A stretch of DNA of 41,992 bases from Anoxybacillus sp050480245 (GTDB lineage Bacteria > Bacillota > Bacilli > Bacillales > Anoxybacillaceae): assembly GCA_050480245.1 (NCBI GenBank), contig JBCNEQ010000008.1. The stretch is one strand, 5' to 3'. Both the position numbers and the translations under genes were made by a program. The notes beneath the pieces were generated by a model that ran no database searches, was not told where the DNA came from, and saw nothing but the letters and a program-made list of their open reading frames with translations. Shown here piece after piece: positions 31,922-39,842 of the stretch. Each line of letters opens with the position of its first letter. The stretch's first letter is position 1.

Positions 31922-32347
31922 ATGCGAATACGCAAATGCGCTAGGGCAGTAATCACCAATGAATATCATGAAATTCTTCTTCAAAAATTTGAATTTACGG
32001 ATGTCATAGGAAATGTCGTGTTATGGGTAACTCCCGGAGGTGGCATCAAGGGAAAGGAAACCCCAATCGAAGCTTTGAAAAGAGAACTACGTGAAGAGCT
32101 TGGAATTGTTGTTGATATTCGTGACGAACCACTATTTGAAATCGATGTATTCATTGAAGGAAAAAGCGATTCTTTTATAAGCCGGGAGATTTATTATAAG
32201 ATAACGATTCAATCCGACACGATATTATCGATTGAAAATATGACTGAAAAAGAGAAAGATACGTTTATTGATTTAAAGTGGTGGAGTAAGGAAGAGTTGA
32301 AGAAAATAAAAAACTTTGCGCCGCGTGAAATATTGAACTATTTTTAG
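31922..32347 (+). CDS. Nudix hydrolase (3)
   Basis: A 141-residue Nudix protein with the box GGGIKGKETPIEALKREL then REELGI (about residues 39-62). The N-terminus RIRKCARAVITNEYHEILL is typical of 8-oxo-dGTP-like or generic Nudix enzymes. The start at 31922 has GAGAGGAGA 6-7 nt upstream; a GTG at 31904 lies before that ribosome site. It begins 32 nt after cvfC and may be cotranscribed with it. Confidence 0.87.
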   Translation: MRIRKCARAVITNEYHEILLQKFEFTDVIGNVVLWVTPGGGIKGKETPIEALKRELREELGIVVDIRDEPLFEIDVFIEGKSDSFISREIYYKITIQSDTILSIENMTEKEKDTFIDLKWWSKEELKKIKNFAPREILNYF

Positions 32348-32396
32348 AAGGTAAATACATTTAGATGTGATGCTTGTCACACTTTAAGCAGATGAT

Positions 32397-32426
32397 TTGA
32401 AGTGAGAAAGATATGTTCGTTACAAT
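32397..32426 (+). promoter_or_regulatory. Putative sigma-A promoter for the FrnE-like gene
   Basis: TTGAAG (32397-32402) and TACAAT (32421-32426) are separated by 18 bp, upstream of the DsbA-family gene. Confidence 0.45.
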
Positions 32427-32474
32427 AAGGAAGAAAATTCCCTCCGATCTGGAGGACAAAACTGAGGTGTGACG

Positions 32475-33182
32475 ATGAAAATTGAAGTATGGTCCGATTT
32501 TGTTTGTCCGTTTTGTTATATCGGAAAGCGACGATTAGAAGAGGCGCTTGCGTCTTTTCCGTATCGGGAGAATGTCGAGGTCGTCTTTCGAAGCTTTGAG
32601 CTTGATCCGCATGCAAAAAAAGAAACGCCGCTCAGTATCCATGAAATCATTGCGCAAAAATACGGTATTTCCGTAGAAGAAGCGAAGCGGGCAAACGCCG
32701 ATATTGGCAAGCAAGCGGAGGCGCTTGGTCTTACGTTCCGTTTTGAGACGATGAAACCGACCAATACGTTTGATGCCCACCGTCTCGCGCAATATGCGAA
32801 GGAAAAAGGGAAACTTCACGAAGTAGTAGAACGGCTGTTTTACGCTTATTTTACCGAATCGAAGCGAATTAGCGACCGCGATGTGTTGCTTGAACTTGCC
32901 GAAGCAGCAGGGCTTGACCGTAAAGAGACGGAAGCGGTGCTTGCTGACGGTCGCTATGCAGAACAAGTGCGACATGAGGAAGCAATAGCGGCTCAACTCG
33001 GCGTTCGCGGTGTACCGTTTTTCGTGCTCAATCAAAAATATGCGATTTCTGGCGCTCAGCCCGTCGACGTATTCCGCCAAGCATTAGAAAAAGTATGGGC
33101 AGAAGAACAGCAGTCCTCATCGCTGCAATCGCTAGCGGAAGAAGGAAAAACGTGCACGGACGGAAATTGCGCTATCGACTAA
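32475..33182 (+). CDS. DsbA-family (FrnE-like) thioredoxin-fold oxidoreductase
   Basis: A 235-residue cytoplasmic protein without signal peptide. It begins with a thioredoxin-type strand and active site CPFC (Cys11/Cys14, SDFVCPFCYIGKRR). The helical insertion and the cis-Pro loop GVRGVPFFVLNQKYAISGAQ follow as in FrnE/2-hydroxychromene isomerase-like DsbA proteins. The C-terminal CTDGNC is a second conserved Cys pair found in FrnE relatives. The likely role is thiol-disulfide exchange in oxidative stress; partners are unknown. The ATG at 32475 is preferred over the GTG at 32469. Confidence 0.88.
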   Translation: MKIEVWSDFVCPFCYIGKRRLEEALASFPYRENVEVVFRSFELDPHAKKETPLSIHEIIAQKYGISVEEAKRANADIGKQAEALGLTFRFETMKPTNTFDAHRLAQYAKEKGKLHEVVERLFYAYFTESKRISDRDVLLELAEAAGLDRKETEAVLADGRYAEQVRHEEAIAAQLGVRGVPFFVLNQKYAISGAQPVDVFRQALEKVWAEEQQSSSLQSLAEEGKTCTDGNCAID

Positions 33183-33199
33183 ATTTAAGCAAATGAAAA

Positions 33200-33223
33200 G
33201 CCGGCTAGGGAACTCTAGCCGGC
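33200..33223. terminator. Bidirectional terminator between convergent genes
   Basis: A perfect 9-bp stem GCCGGCTAG (33200-33208) with CTAGCCGGC (33215-33223). On the minus strand it is followed by TTTTCATTT, so it mainly serves the Uma2 gene. Confidence 0.82.
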
Positions 33224-33232
33224 GTTATCTTA

Positions 33233-33811
33233 TTACACATCATCCATATGCAAGATGGAATTAAGCGAAATTGCTAAATCTGGATACAAAAAAGACGTTA
33301 ACACATCTTTCGGACCGAATACTGCGCGTTTTTGAAACTGCCCGTCTTCTAAGCCGATGACTTCAATCGTCCGATTGCTTGGGTCGACCATCCAATACTC
33401 TTTCACGCCGTTTGTTTCATATAAATAATATTTTTGGTTTCGATCTTTAATTCCTGTGCTAGCGGATAACACTTCGATCACGAGATCAGGTGCGCCTTGT
33501 ACTCGGTTTTTCTTCAGTTGATTTAAATTGCAAATGACGAATAAGTCTGGCTGTACAACGGTTTGCGCTTCTTCTTCATTGTTATCTGTATCGAATTGCA
33601 CGTCAAATGGGGACAAGATAAGGCGGCATCCACGTGCTTTGAAGTAAGGAGCTAAGGCGAGATGCAGTTCGCCGACGACATATTGATGAATATACGAAGG
33701 CGATGCAAGCAAATAAGGAACACCGTCAATTAGCTCCCAATTTCCTTCCCATTGCTGAATATCTTTATATGAATACATACGACCGTGTTGTGCTTTTTCC
33801 ATCTCTTCCAC
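33233..33811 (-). CDS. Uma2-family (DUF820) putative endonuclease
   Basis: A 192-residue protein of the Uma2/DUF820 family with a PD-(D/E)xK-like core: YSYKDIQQWEGNWELIDGVP at the start, VVQPDLFVIC (Asp), then APDLVIEVLSAST and DRNQKYYLYETNGVKEYWMV. The pattern D-x(n)-E-V-L-S with Lys in the following helix is the family's catalytic signature. The function is unproven; many copies occur in Bacillaceae and cyanobacteria. It is convergent with the FrnE-like gene and divergent from the GNAT gene. Confidence 0.87.
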   Translation of the reverse strand: MEEMEKAQHGRMYSYKDIQQWEGNWELIDGVPYLLASPSYIHQYVVGELHLALAPYFKARGCRLILSPFDVQFDTDNNEEEAQTVVQPDLFVICNLNQLKKNRVQGAPDLVIEVLSASTGIKDRNQKYYLYETNGVKEYWMVDPSNRTIEVIGLEDGQFQKRAVFGPKDVLTSFLYPDLAISLNSILHMDDV

Positions 33812-33963
33812 ATCCTTTTTTCTACATTATATCATAATGAGAAAGTACTTTTGACATACGGCGAAACCAACACTTCATTTGTGTTGTCTGGACAAATTTC
33901 AACAAAATTTTGTCTTTATATTTGCTATAGTAGAATTAATATTGATCGTAAAGGGAGATGGAC

Positions 33964-34743
33964 ATGATTCGTAAGTTGAATAGCGCAGATCATCATGTTG
34001 TGTTTTCTTTTTTAAGGCAGGAGCCTTCATTGAATCTTTTTATTATCGGTGATATTGAAGCGTTTGGATATGAGCAAGAGTTTCAAGAGCTGTGGGGCGA
34101 CTTTGATGAGAATGGCGAGTTGCGAGCTGTATTGTTGCGATTTTATGATTCGTATATTCCATATGCTCCAGGGGAGTTTGATATAGAGGGATTTGCGAAA
34201 ATTATGAGACATGCCGCTCAGCCTGTTCGACTCTCAGGCAAAACCGAGCTTGTCGCAAAATTTGAACCTCTCTTATCACTTGGAAAAAAGCGTGTGACGT
34301 ATTTTTGCGAATGTAACGAAATCATATTTCCGGAAGTGGAAAGCCGCTATGAAATAAAACAAGCAACGATTGATGATGTCGATCGAATACTTGAATTGCG
34401 CAGTCGCATTGCTGAGTTTTCGGTGCTTCCTTCATCGCGTGATATGCTTGTCAAATCGTTAGAAACAAATACAGGGCGTGTGTACTATATCGAGGAAGAT
34501 GGTCGCATGGTGTCGTCTGTTGCGACAACTGCAGAAAATACGCTATCTGCGATGGTTGTCGGCGTTTGCACAGATCCGAATGATCGTCACAAAGGGTATG
34601 CAAGCGAAATCATGAAACGAGTTATCCAAGACTACATTCGCGCAGGCAAAACGTTATGTTTATTTTATGATAATCCGAGTGCAGGACGTATTTATAAAAG
34701 ACTCGGTTTTTATGATATCGGGATGTGGACGATGTATGTGTGA
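33964..34743 (+). CDS. GNAT family N-acetyltransferase (two-domain)
   Basis: A 259-residue protein. The N-terminal region (about 1-120) resembles the DUF4081-type domain that precedes some GNATs. The C-terminal GNAT domain (about 125-258) has the acetyl-CoA loop in VVGVCTDPNDRHKGYASEIM (R/Q-x-x-G-x-G/A type) and the terminal AGRIYKRLGFYDIG. The acceptor substrate is unknown. The ATG at 33964 is used because GGGAG directly abuts the ATG at 33958. TTGCTATAGT just upstream may supply the -10. Confidence 0.85.
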   Translation: MIRKLNSADHHVVFSFLRQEPSLNLFIIGDIEAFGYEQEFQELWGDFDENGELRAVLLRFYDSYIPYAPGEFDIEGFAKIMRHAAQPVRLSGKTELVAKFEPLLSLGKKRVTYFCECNEIIFPEVESRYEIKQATIDDVDRILELRSRIAEFSVLPSSRDMLVKSLETNTGRVYYIEEDGRMVSSVATTAENTLSAMVVGVCTDPNDRHKGYASEIMKRVIQDYIRAGKTLCLFYDNPSAGRIYKRLGFYDIGMWTMYV

Positions 34744-34809
34744 CATATGGTTTTTGTTTGCGGTTTTGCGTATACGTTGACACATATAAACAAAATGAAA
34801 GGCGTGGAT

Positions 34810-34848
34810 GCATATGCCATTATATTTTCCGTATGACTATATGTAGCC
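34810..34848 (+). CDS. Possible 12-residue micro-ORF
   Basis: GAAAGGCGTGG lies 6-7 nt before an ATG opening a 12-codon frame, MHMPLYFPYDYM-stop. An aromatic/proline-rich peptide of this size may be real or chance; the ribosome site is the only support. It ends 17 nt before the next gene. Confidence 0.25.
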
Positions 34849-34865
34849 TGCTGAGGTGAGCGAAG

Positions 34866-35255
34866 ATGAAATCGTTTCAAGTGTTCGTATATGGGACGTT
34901 GCTGCAAGGGGAGTCGAATCATCATGTTGTTGCCCCGTATGTTGCACATATCGAGAAAGGTGCTGTATGTGGTTGGCTTCATAGCGTTCATGATTTGTAC
35001 CCGGCTTTAGTGCTTGATCCGTCTGCTCCTCCTGTGGAAGGGGAATGGCTGACGGTGAGCGAAAAAGGACTAAGGGCAATGGATCGGCTTGAAGGGTATT
35101 ACGGAGAAGGAAGGTACAACGATTATGAGCGAGTATTCGTGACAGATGTAAACGGAAAAAATGCCGGATTTGTGTATGTATACCCAAGCGAGCGAGCGAA
35201 ACATTTGCCGCGAATCGGCACGTCGTGGAGAGCGTATAGGCTGTCACGTCTGTGA
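34866..35255 (+). CDS. Gamma-glutamylcyclotransferase-like (AIG2/BtrG fold) protein
   Basis: A 129-residue protein with the GGCT-like signature VFVYGTLLQGESNH (substrate loop YGTLxxG), the catalytic-type Glu in VEGEWL, and LDRLEGYYGEGRYNDYERV (family pattern D-x-L-E-G-Y). These small enzymes cleave gamma-glutamyl-amines or gamma-glutamyl dipeptides to 5-oxoproline; the exact substrate is unknown. GAGGTGAGCG precedes the ATG. Confidence 0.85.
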   Translation: MKSFQVFVYGTLLQGESNHHVVAPYVAHIEKGAVCGWLHSVHDLYPALVLDPSAPPVEGEWLTVSEKGLRAMDRLEGYYGEGRYNDYERVFVTDVNGKNAGFVYVYPSERAKHLPRIGTSWRAYRLSRL

Positions 35256-35328
35256 GGTGCGTTTTGCTCATGTGATGATACGAATGACGTGATATATGTT
35301 TCATGTTTTCTATTGATATAATAAAAAC

Positions 35329-35356
35329 CGATGCGGTCGTATAGCCGCATCGGTCA
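35329..35356. terminator. Bidirectional terminator between convergent genes
   Basis: ACCGATGCGG pairs with CCGCATCGGT around TCGTATAG, preceded by A-rich sequence that gives a T-run on the minus strand. The right arm includes the last codons of the DUF3889 gene. Confidence 0.75.
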
Positions 35357-35680
35357 TCTTGGCGTTTCTTGAAAAGTGATGTCCACAATTTGTTCTGTCG
35401 CCGTGTTAAATGTAATCGTTACAAACACGCCAAATTCTTTTTTGTCTGCTTTTAACCATAGTTTGAATGTTTCGCTTGTTGTATTTGCGTGTTGTTTTCG
35501 GCCGACGTGAAGATAGTCAACGACCGTAGCATTCGGGTATTTCTCTTTCGTTTCCGAAACAGCGAGTTTTCCCCATTTCGCGTACGCCGGCTGTTCTGCC
35601 GCAATGACCGTATGAGAGGAAAAGAGATTTCCAATTGTACACATGCTTAACATGCATAACAAGACTAATCCATGTCGCAT
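35354..35680 (-). CDS. Secreted DUF3889-family protein
   Basis: A 108-residue protein with a signal peptide (residues 1-28, cleavage after VIAA-type end). A mature domain of about 80 residues is typical of DUF3889: YAKWGKLAVSETKEKYPN, VVDYLHVGRK, FKLWLKADKKEFGVFVTITF. The function is unknown; the family is confined mostly to Bacillaceae. A ribosome region GCGAGGTTT lies upstream on the minus strand. Confidence 0.82.
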   Translation of the reverse strand: MRHGLVLLCMLSMCTIGNLFSSHTVIAAEQPAYAKWGKLAVSETKEKYPNATVVDYLHVGRKQHANTTSETFKLWLKADKKEFGVFVTITFNTATEQIVDITFQETPR

Positions 35681-35775
35681 TTGTATAAACCTCGCTTTTT
35701 ACTTTTTATCGTTTCCAGCAATTACGTCATTATACGTTTGATTTATTGTCCAGAAAATAAATAGGCGAACAGCTA

Positions 35776-36162
35776 TTATATCTGTTCGCTCATTTGTTTT
35801 TTCGATTTTCTATTTGCCATTTGGGCGTATAGTTCAGGAAAGCTGCAATGGGATACAATTGACTCAATTAATATTTGTTTTGTGTCTCTCTTTTGTAATT
35901 TCATATTCATTTGTGCCCCGATATGAAGCAGTTGTTCTTTTTTAAAAGACATTAAAAACGTTGTTGCTTCCTCTTTATTCATGTTTTTTATTTTTTTTAT
36001 GACGTTTGCATAGTCCGTTACGTTTGTGGTTTGCTTTTTTCGTGTTTGATTTTGCAACTTTGCAGAAAGATCATCCAGCATTTCTTCGACTGTACAATGC
36101 TCATAATGTTTTAAAATAATGAGCGCTTTTTCTAACATATGTGTTAATGTTTTTACGTTCAT
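35776..36162 (-). CDS. Small partner protein of the ParA-like ATPase
   Basis: A 128-residue, lysine-rich helical protein of unrecognised family. It starts at 36162, where its ATG overlaps the stop of the ParA-like gene (ATGA) and GGTGGGGG lies 10 nt upstream; the longer frame from 36219 is inside the ATPase gene. The sequence contains MSFKKEQLLHIGAQMNMKLQKRDTKQ, similar in feel to a SAP-like or DNA-associated helical motif, and a basic C-terminus (ANRKSKKQMSEQI). Coupling suggests it acts with the ATPase, perhaps as the ParB-like or regulatory partner; this is inferred from position only. Confidence 0.6.
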   Translation of the reverse strand: MNVKTLTHMLEKALIILKHYEHCTVEEMLDDLSAKLQNQTRKKQTTNVTDYANVIKKIKNMNKEEATTFLMSFKKEQLLHIGAQMNMKLQKRDTKQILIESIVSHCSFPELYAQMANRKSKKQMSEQI

Positions 36163-37133
36163 ACGACAATTCCCCCACCAATTCGGTTTAAAAATTCGAG
36201 CGTCATTTTCTTCACACATTCACTTTGTTTCCCTTGATGGTTTTCAACAGCAAATACAGGATAACTGAGCATGGATGCTCGCGTGATGGCATCACCATAT
36301 GGTAAATAGCTGTTAAATATCATGTCAGATGAAAGCGTACGTTTCAATGTATTGATCATATTTTCCTGTGTTTGTTTTGGATGATTTCCGTATTCGCGAA
36401 TGAAATTGAGGACGATTCCAATGAGTTTTGTATCACTATATTCTTTTGAACTAGATTGAAACCTTTCGTTTAACTCATCGACTTTATTTTTAATGGCTGA
36501 GATACCGTATGAAGAAAGACGATCAGGAATCGCGGGAATTAAATAGTAATCGCTTGCGTACAGGGCGTTTTGCGTAATGTAATTTAAATTCGGTGGACAA
36601 TCGATAAAAATAAAATCATATTCATGTTTTATCGTGTTTAAAATATGGTGTAGCATTTGAAATTTATAAATGTCCGAACCAAATAAATGTTCTTTGAAAT
36701 ATGGCCTTGAGTAAACGGCAATATCCATGTCTGTATGGATAAGTTCAGCGTGTGCTGGAAGCAAATCAATATGTTCATACACTTTCTCATTTTTACTTCG
36801 CACGCACGCTTTTAAAATAAAGTCGTCCACATCTACTTGTGGATGCTCATTTTTCAAGTAATGTTCAATTAAATCTTTCAACGTACCGATCGGAGGTGTT
36901 TTATGATAGGCTAATTGTTCAAACCGTTCGGGTGTTAAACATGAAATAGAGAGGTTACATTGTGCGTCTGCATCTACTAACAACACTTTTGGTTGAGCAT
37001 GTTCAAAACCAAACAGTTCTAATTCGTCGGATGATAAATGTTGTAGTCCTGTCGCTAAATGATGAGTGACGGTCGTCTTTCCCACCCCGCCTTTCCAGTT
37101 GATAATACTAACGACTTTCGCCTGTTGCTCCAT
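36159..37133 (-). CDS. ParA/Soj-family ATPase
   Basis: A 324-residue P-loop protein with a deviant Walker A KGGVGKTT (residues 14-21), switch I region LVDADAQCNLS, and Walker B DFIFIDCPPNL. The signature Lys precedes the loop as in ParA/MinD proteins. It is longer than a core Soj, with an insertion around residues 75-120. ParA proteins move plasmids, chromosomes or other cargo. No parS-like repeats or replication gene are seen nearby. The start at 37133 has AGGAGG 9 nt upstream; the ATG at 37154 overlaps that site. It forms an operon with the following small gene. Confidence 0.85.
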   Translation of the reverse strand: MEQQAKVVSIINWKGGVGKTTVTHHLATGLQHLSSDELELFGFEHAQPKVLLVDADAQCNLSISCLTPERFEQLAYHKTPPIGTLKDLIEHYLKNEHPQVDVDDFILKACVRSKNEKVYEHIDLLPAHAELIHTDMDIAVYSRPYFKEHLFGSDIYKFQMLHHILNTIKHEYDFIFIDCPPNLNYITQNALYASDYYLIPAIPDRLSSYGISAIKNKVDELNERFQSSSKEYSDTKLIGIVLNFIREYGNHPKQTQENMINTLKRTLSSDMIFNSYLPYGDAITRASMLSYPVFAVENHQGKQSECVKKMTLEFLNRIGGGIVV

Positions 37134-37289
37134 GATGATCGCCTCCTGTTGCATATGAACGATTCATGTGTATGAGGAAAAGTGCAAAGTTATGACGAAT
37201 TATTGGCGTAATATTAGGATGATGGACATATTGTTTTGTGTCATAATGTTGATAGCAGAAGATGAGAGATGTAGCGAGGAGGAACACTT

Positions 37290-37535
37290 ATGGAAGTTTT
37301 TGAACAATATTTAGCAAAGATTGATCATGTCGACCATCGCAACCGAGTAGAGGAAATTTTACGGTGGGTTGTGATACGTTCCCACAGTTACAACCGCAAA
37401 TCAAATGGAATACACCTATGTTTACCGATCACGGGACATTTATTATCGGCTTTTCTACAGCCAAACACCATGTGAGTGTGTCACCTGAAGAAGCACGCAT
37501 GGCTCATTTTGCTGATGAGATTGCCCAAGCCCAGT
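37290..37535 (+). pseudogene. YdhG/DUF1801-like iron-chaperone-type gene, frameshifted and truncated
   Basis: MEVFEQYLAKIDHVDHRNRV then EEILRWV is followed by a one-base loss near 37370, after which another frame reads PQLQPQIKWNTPMFTDHGTF and IIGFSTAKHHVSVSPEEARM to FADEIAQAQ-stop. Together they match the DUF1801/YdhG fold except for the last 30 or so residues. Homology ends abruptly near 37530, where an aldehyde dehydrogenase fragment begins on the other strand. GAGGAGGAAC precedes the ATG. Confidence 0.8.
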
Positions 37536-37661
37536 AACAGGTGAAATGTTTTCAAAATATTCCCCATCTATTGGCGGGACCCATTCCCCACCGATGAAAT
37601 TTTCATATCTCTTTTTGAATGTAATGAGTGAACCAGGTTGTCCCGGTTGGGCGTAAATCAT
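37530..37661 (-). pseudogene. Aldehyde dehydrogenase, N-terminal 43 residues only
   Basis: With GGAGG upstream, the ATG at 37661 starts MIYAQPGQPGSLITFKKRYE, then FIGGEWVPPIDGEYFENISP and VTG, the usual N-terminus of Bacillus aldehyde dehydrogenases (NAD+-dependent). After VTG the sequence becomes the antisense of the ydhG-like relic. All NAD-binding and catalytic parts are absent. Confidence 0.82.
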
Positions 37662-38231
37662 GTAAATTCCTCCTTTTGTATCCGTTTTCAAATAAAAATA
37701 AGTGACCAAGTCTGATATAAAAATATGTGTCGATTTGGTGAAATGTGATATGTTTGTTGGGGAAACGTTAGAGAAGTCTCATGTGATGTTATTTTATTGG
37801 GAATAAATATATTTGGAATGATGGAGGTAGAGAAAGGGAGGAACACTTTGTTCACCTCCCAAAACGGATCCAATATTCGTCTTCTCGTGATGCAACAGTA
37901 CAAACAAACGAGCAACTTTTATTGCTCTTGTTCAGTTTCCGGGATAAAATGGTTATCGTTTCATGATGCCACAAGATGAAGCAGGGGTCGAGTTTGTTGT
38001 TGATGCGAGGAACCATCGTTATCCTTTTAACCGAATTGTTGGATATCATCAAATAGTACACGTTTAAGTGTTAGTATTGATGTTTTTTGTATTGGGTAGA
38101 GCCAGCGCCTATCTTTTCAGTGTACTGGGTTCCTCAGAAGCAGAAAATCACGAATGTCTTTGGGGATATTGTCTAAGCAACATATAGGGATCTTTCAGTA
38201 GAAATAATCGAAACAGGCATTGAAGAGGAAA
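37662..38231. other. Gap with degenerate coding traces
   Basis: About 570 bp without a supportable gene. The segment 37975-38067 reads, without start, PQDEAGVEFVVDARNHRYPF then NRIVGYHQIVHV-stop, which looks like the tail of a real protein. AGGTAGAGAAAGGGAGG near 37820 resembles a ribosome site but leads only to short frames. It is probably the residue of one or two lost genes. The region just upstream of the aldehyde dehydrogenase ATG may contain its old promoter. Confidence 0.35.
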
Positions 38232-38266
38232 GCAAGAGCAGGGGGAATGTCCTGCTCTTGTCTTTA
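38232..38266 (-). terminator. Terminator of the antiporter gene
   Basis: CAAGAGCAGG pairs with CCTGCTCTTG around an ATTCCCC-type loop, 1-8 nt beyond the antiporter stop. On the plus strand TCTTTATT follows, so it may be bidirectional. Confidence 0.75.
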
Positions 38267-39730
38267 TTAGAATGACGTATCTTCAGTAATTGAAAATATT
38301 TTATAAATCTCTGATCTTCTTCCTTTTTCGATTAATATATAAACAACATCATTTTCGTGTAATCTCACGTTTCCTTTCGGGGTAATAATTTTATCATTAC
38401 GAATAATAGCCGTAATTAAGCAATCCTTTGGCAATGGAAGTTGACTAATCGTCATATTTAGTAAATGTGACTGCTTATTACTGATATGGACTTCAACAAT
38501 TTCCTTATTTGCTTTCGTCGTTGACATCAGTTCGATGGAGTGAGCCACTTCCCTCTTTTCTCCGAGTAGCAGTCCTAAATGCTTGGCTAAAAAAGAAGTT
38601 GTTGATCCTTGAATAAGGGCGGAAATGAGCACAATAAAGAAAACAATATTAAAAATGAGCTGACTATTTTCAATGTTCGAGGTAAGTGGGTAAGTTGCCA
38701 AGACGATCGGAACAGCACCTTTTAGCCCAGCCCAAGAAAGGAATAGCTTTTCCTTAATAGAGAAATTCATGTTTATTGTACTTATCATGACGCTGATCGG
38801 CCTCGCCACAACAATAAGTAGGATAGCTAGGGCGACACCTTCCCATGCTACTTTTACTAGTTCATTTGGAAAAACGAGTAGTCCGAGTAAAATGAACATA
38901 AATATTTGCATCATCCATGCTAGCCCTTCGTTAAAACGAAAAATAGAATGGCGATAAACGATTTGTGCATTGCCGACAAAAACGCCCATAATATATACCG
39001 AAAGAAACCCACTACCTTTTAGCAGGGCTGCTATACTATAAGAGAGTATCGCAAATGATAAAGATAGAGTGGGGTATAATCCCGAGGAATCAAGATTTAT
39101 TTTATTCAAACACCACACAGTTAATTTTCCTAATCCAAGCCCAACAAGAATACCGATAACGATCTGCCAAATAAAGCTGAGAAAGGTGTGGGAAATAGTT
39201 AGTTCTGGCTGTTGGATAAATGTAATCAAGGAGAGGGTTAAAATAACGGCCATCGGATCGTTCATCCCCGACTCAGCTTCTAGTGTTGCTGAGAGACGGC
39301 GTTTTACATTGACGCTTCCTAGCGTAGCAAATATTGCTGCAGCGTCAGTCGAAGAAACGATAGCGCCTAATAGAAATCCCTCGGCCCATGAGACGTGTAA
39401 AATGTATTTGGCAAATATGCCTACGCAAATGGCAGTAATTAGCACTCCAAACGTTGCAAGGGAGGAAGCGGGAACTAAAACTTTTTTTAATGTATTCCAC
39501 TTTGTGTTCATCCCACCTTCAAACAAAATAATGATTAACGCAAAAACGCCAACAATCTGGGTGAGAAAAGCGTTATCATAATATATAAATTTGGATAAAA
39601 TCATTCCGACGAGTATGTAAAATACAAGTGATGGCACGCCTAGCCAAGAAGAAAACTTCGTTGTTAATACACCGATGATTAGAAGTAATCCTAACAGAAA
39701 AATGATGAAATCTGTGAGCAAGCAAGTCAC
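38267..39730 (-). CDS. K+/H+ (CPA1, NhaP2/CvrA-type) antiporter with TrkA-C domain
   Basis: A 487-residue membrane antiporter. About 12-13 transmembrane helices cover residues 5-395. Conserved CPA1 positions include LFEGGMN, the acidic SSTDAAAIFATLG (Asp in helix 5), ESGMNDPMAVILTL and SWAGLKGAVPIVLA. The C-terminal TrkA-C-like regulatory domain (about 415-487, NKEIVEVHISNKQSHLLNM, LITAIIRNDKIITPKG) is typical of K+/H+ antiporters that control cytoplasmic pH and potassium. The TTG/ATG at 39730 is taken as start; a ribosome-like AAGGGGTGAC lies just upstream on the minus strand. Confidence 0.9.
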   Translation of the reverse strand: MTCLLTDFIIFLLGLLLIIGVLTTKFSSWLGVPSLVFYILVGMILSKFIYYDNAFLTQIVGVFALIIILFEGGMNTKWNTLKKVLVPASSLATFGVLITAICVGIFAKYILHVSWAEGFLLGAIVSSTDAAAIFATLGSVNVKRRLSATLEAESGMNDPMAVILTLSLITFIQQPELTISHTFLSFIWQIVIGILVGLGLGKLTVWCLNKINLDSSGLYPTLSLSFAILSYSIAALLKGSGFLSVYIMGVFVGNAQIVYRHSIFRFNEGLAWMMQIFMFILLGLLVFPNELVKVAWEGVALAILLIVVARPISVMISTINMNFSIKEKLFLSWAGLKGAVPIVLATYPLTSNIENSQLIFNIVFFIVLISALIQGSTTSFLAKHLGLLLGEKREVAHSIELMSTTKANKEIVEVHISNKQSHLLNMTISQLPLPKDCLITAIIRNDKIITPKGNVRLHENDVVYILIEKGRRSEIYKIFSITEDTSF

Positions 39731-39842
39731 CCCTTTCCATACTTTCTACTTAAAGTTACGACTTAAATTTAAGCTATGGTAAGCGGAATGTCAACGAATA
39801 TGACTTAAATAACATTTTTTGTAAAAAAGTGCAAGCTGAGCG

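Noticed and set aside
33890..33945. Possible eighth repeat operator upstream of the GNAT gene
   Set aside because: AT-rich with TTGT repeats and a TATAGT -10, but no CTCCA or CTGCA core and no 11-bp periodicity.
37720..38100. Short open frames between the aldehyde dehydrogenase fragment and the antiporter
   Set aside because: None combines a ribosome site with a continuous protein-like frame; only a start-less tail near 37975-38067 looks coding.
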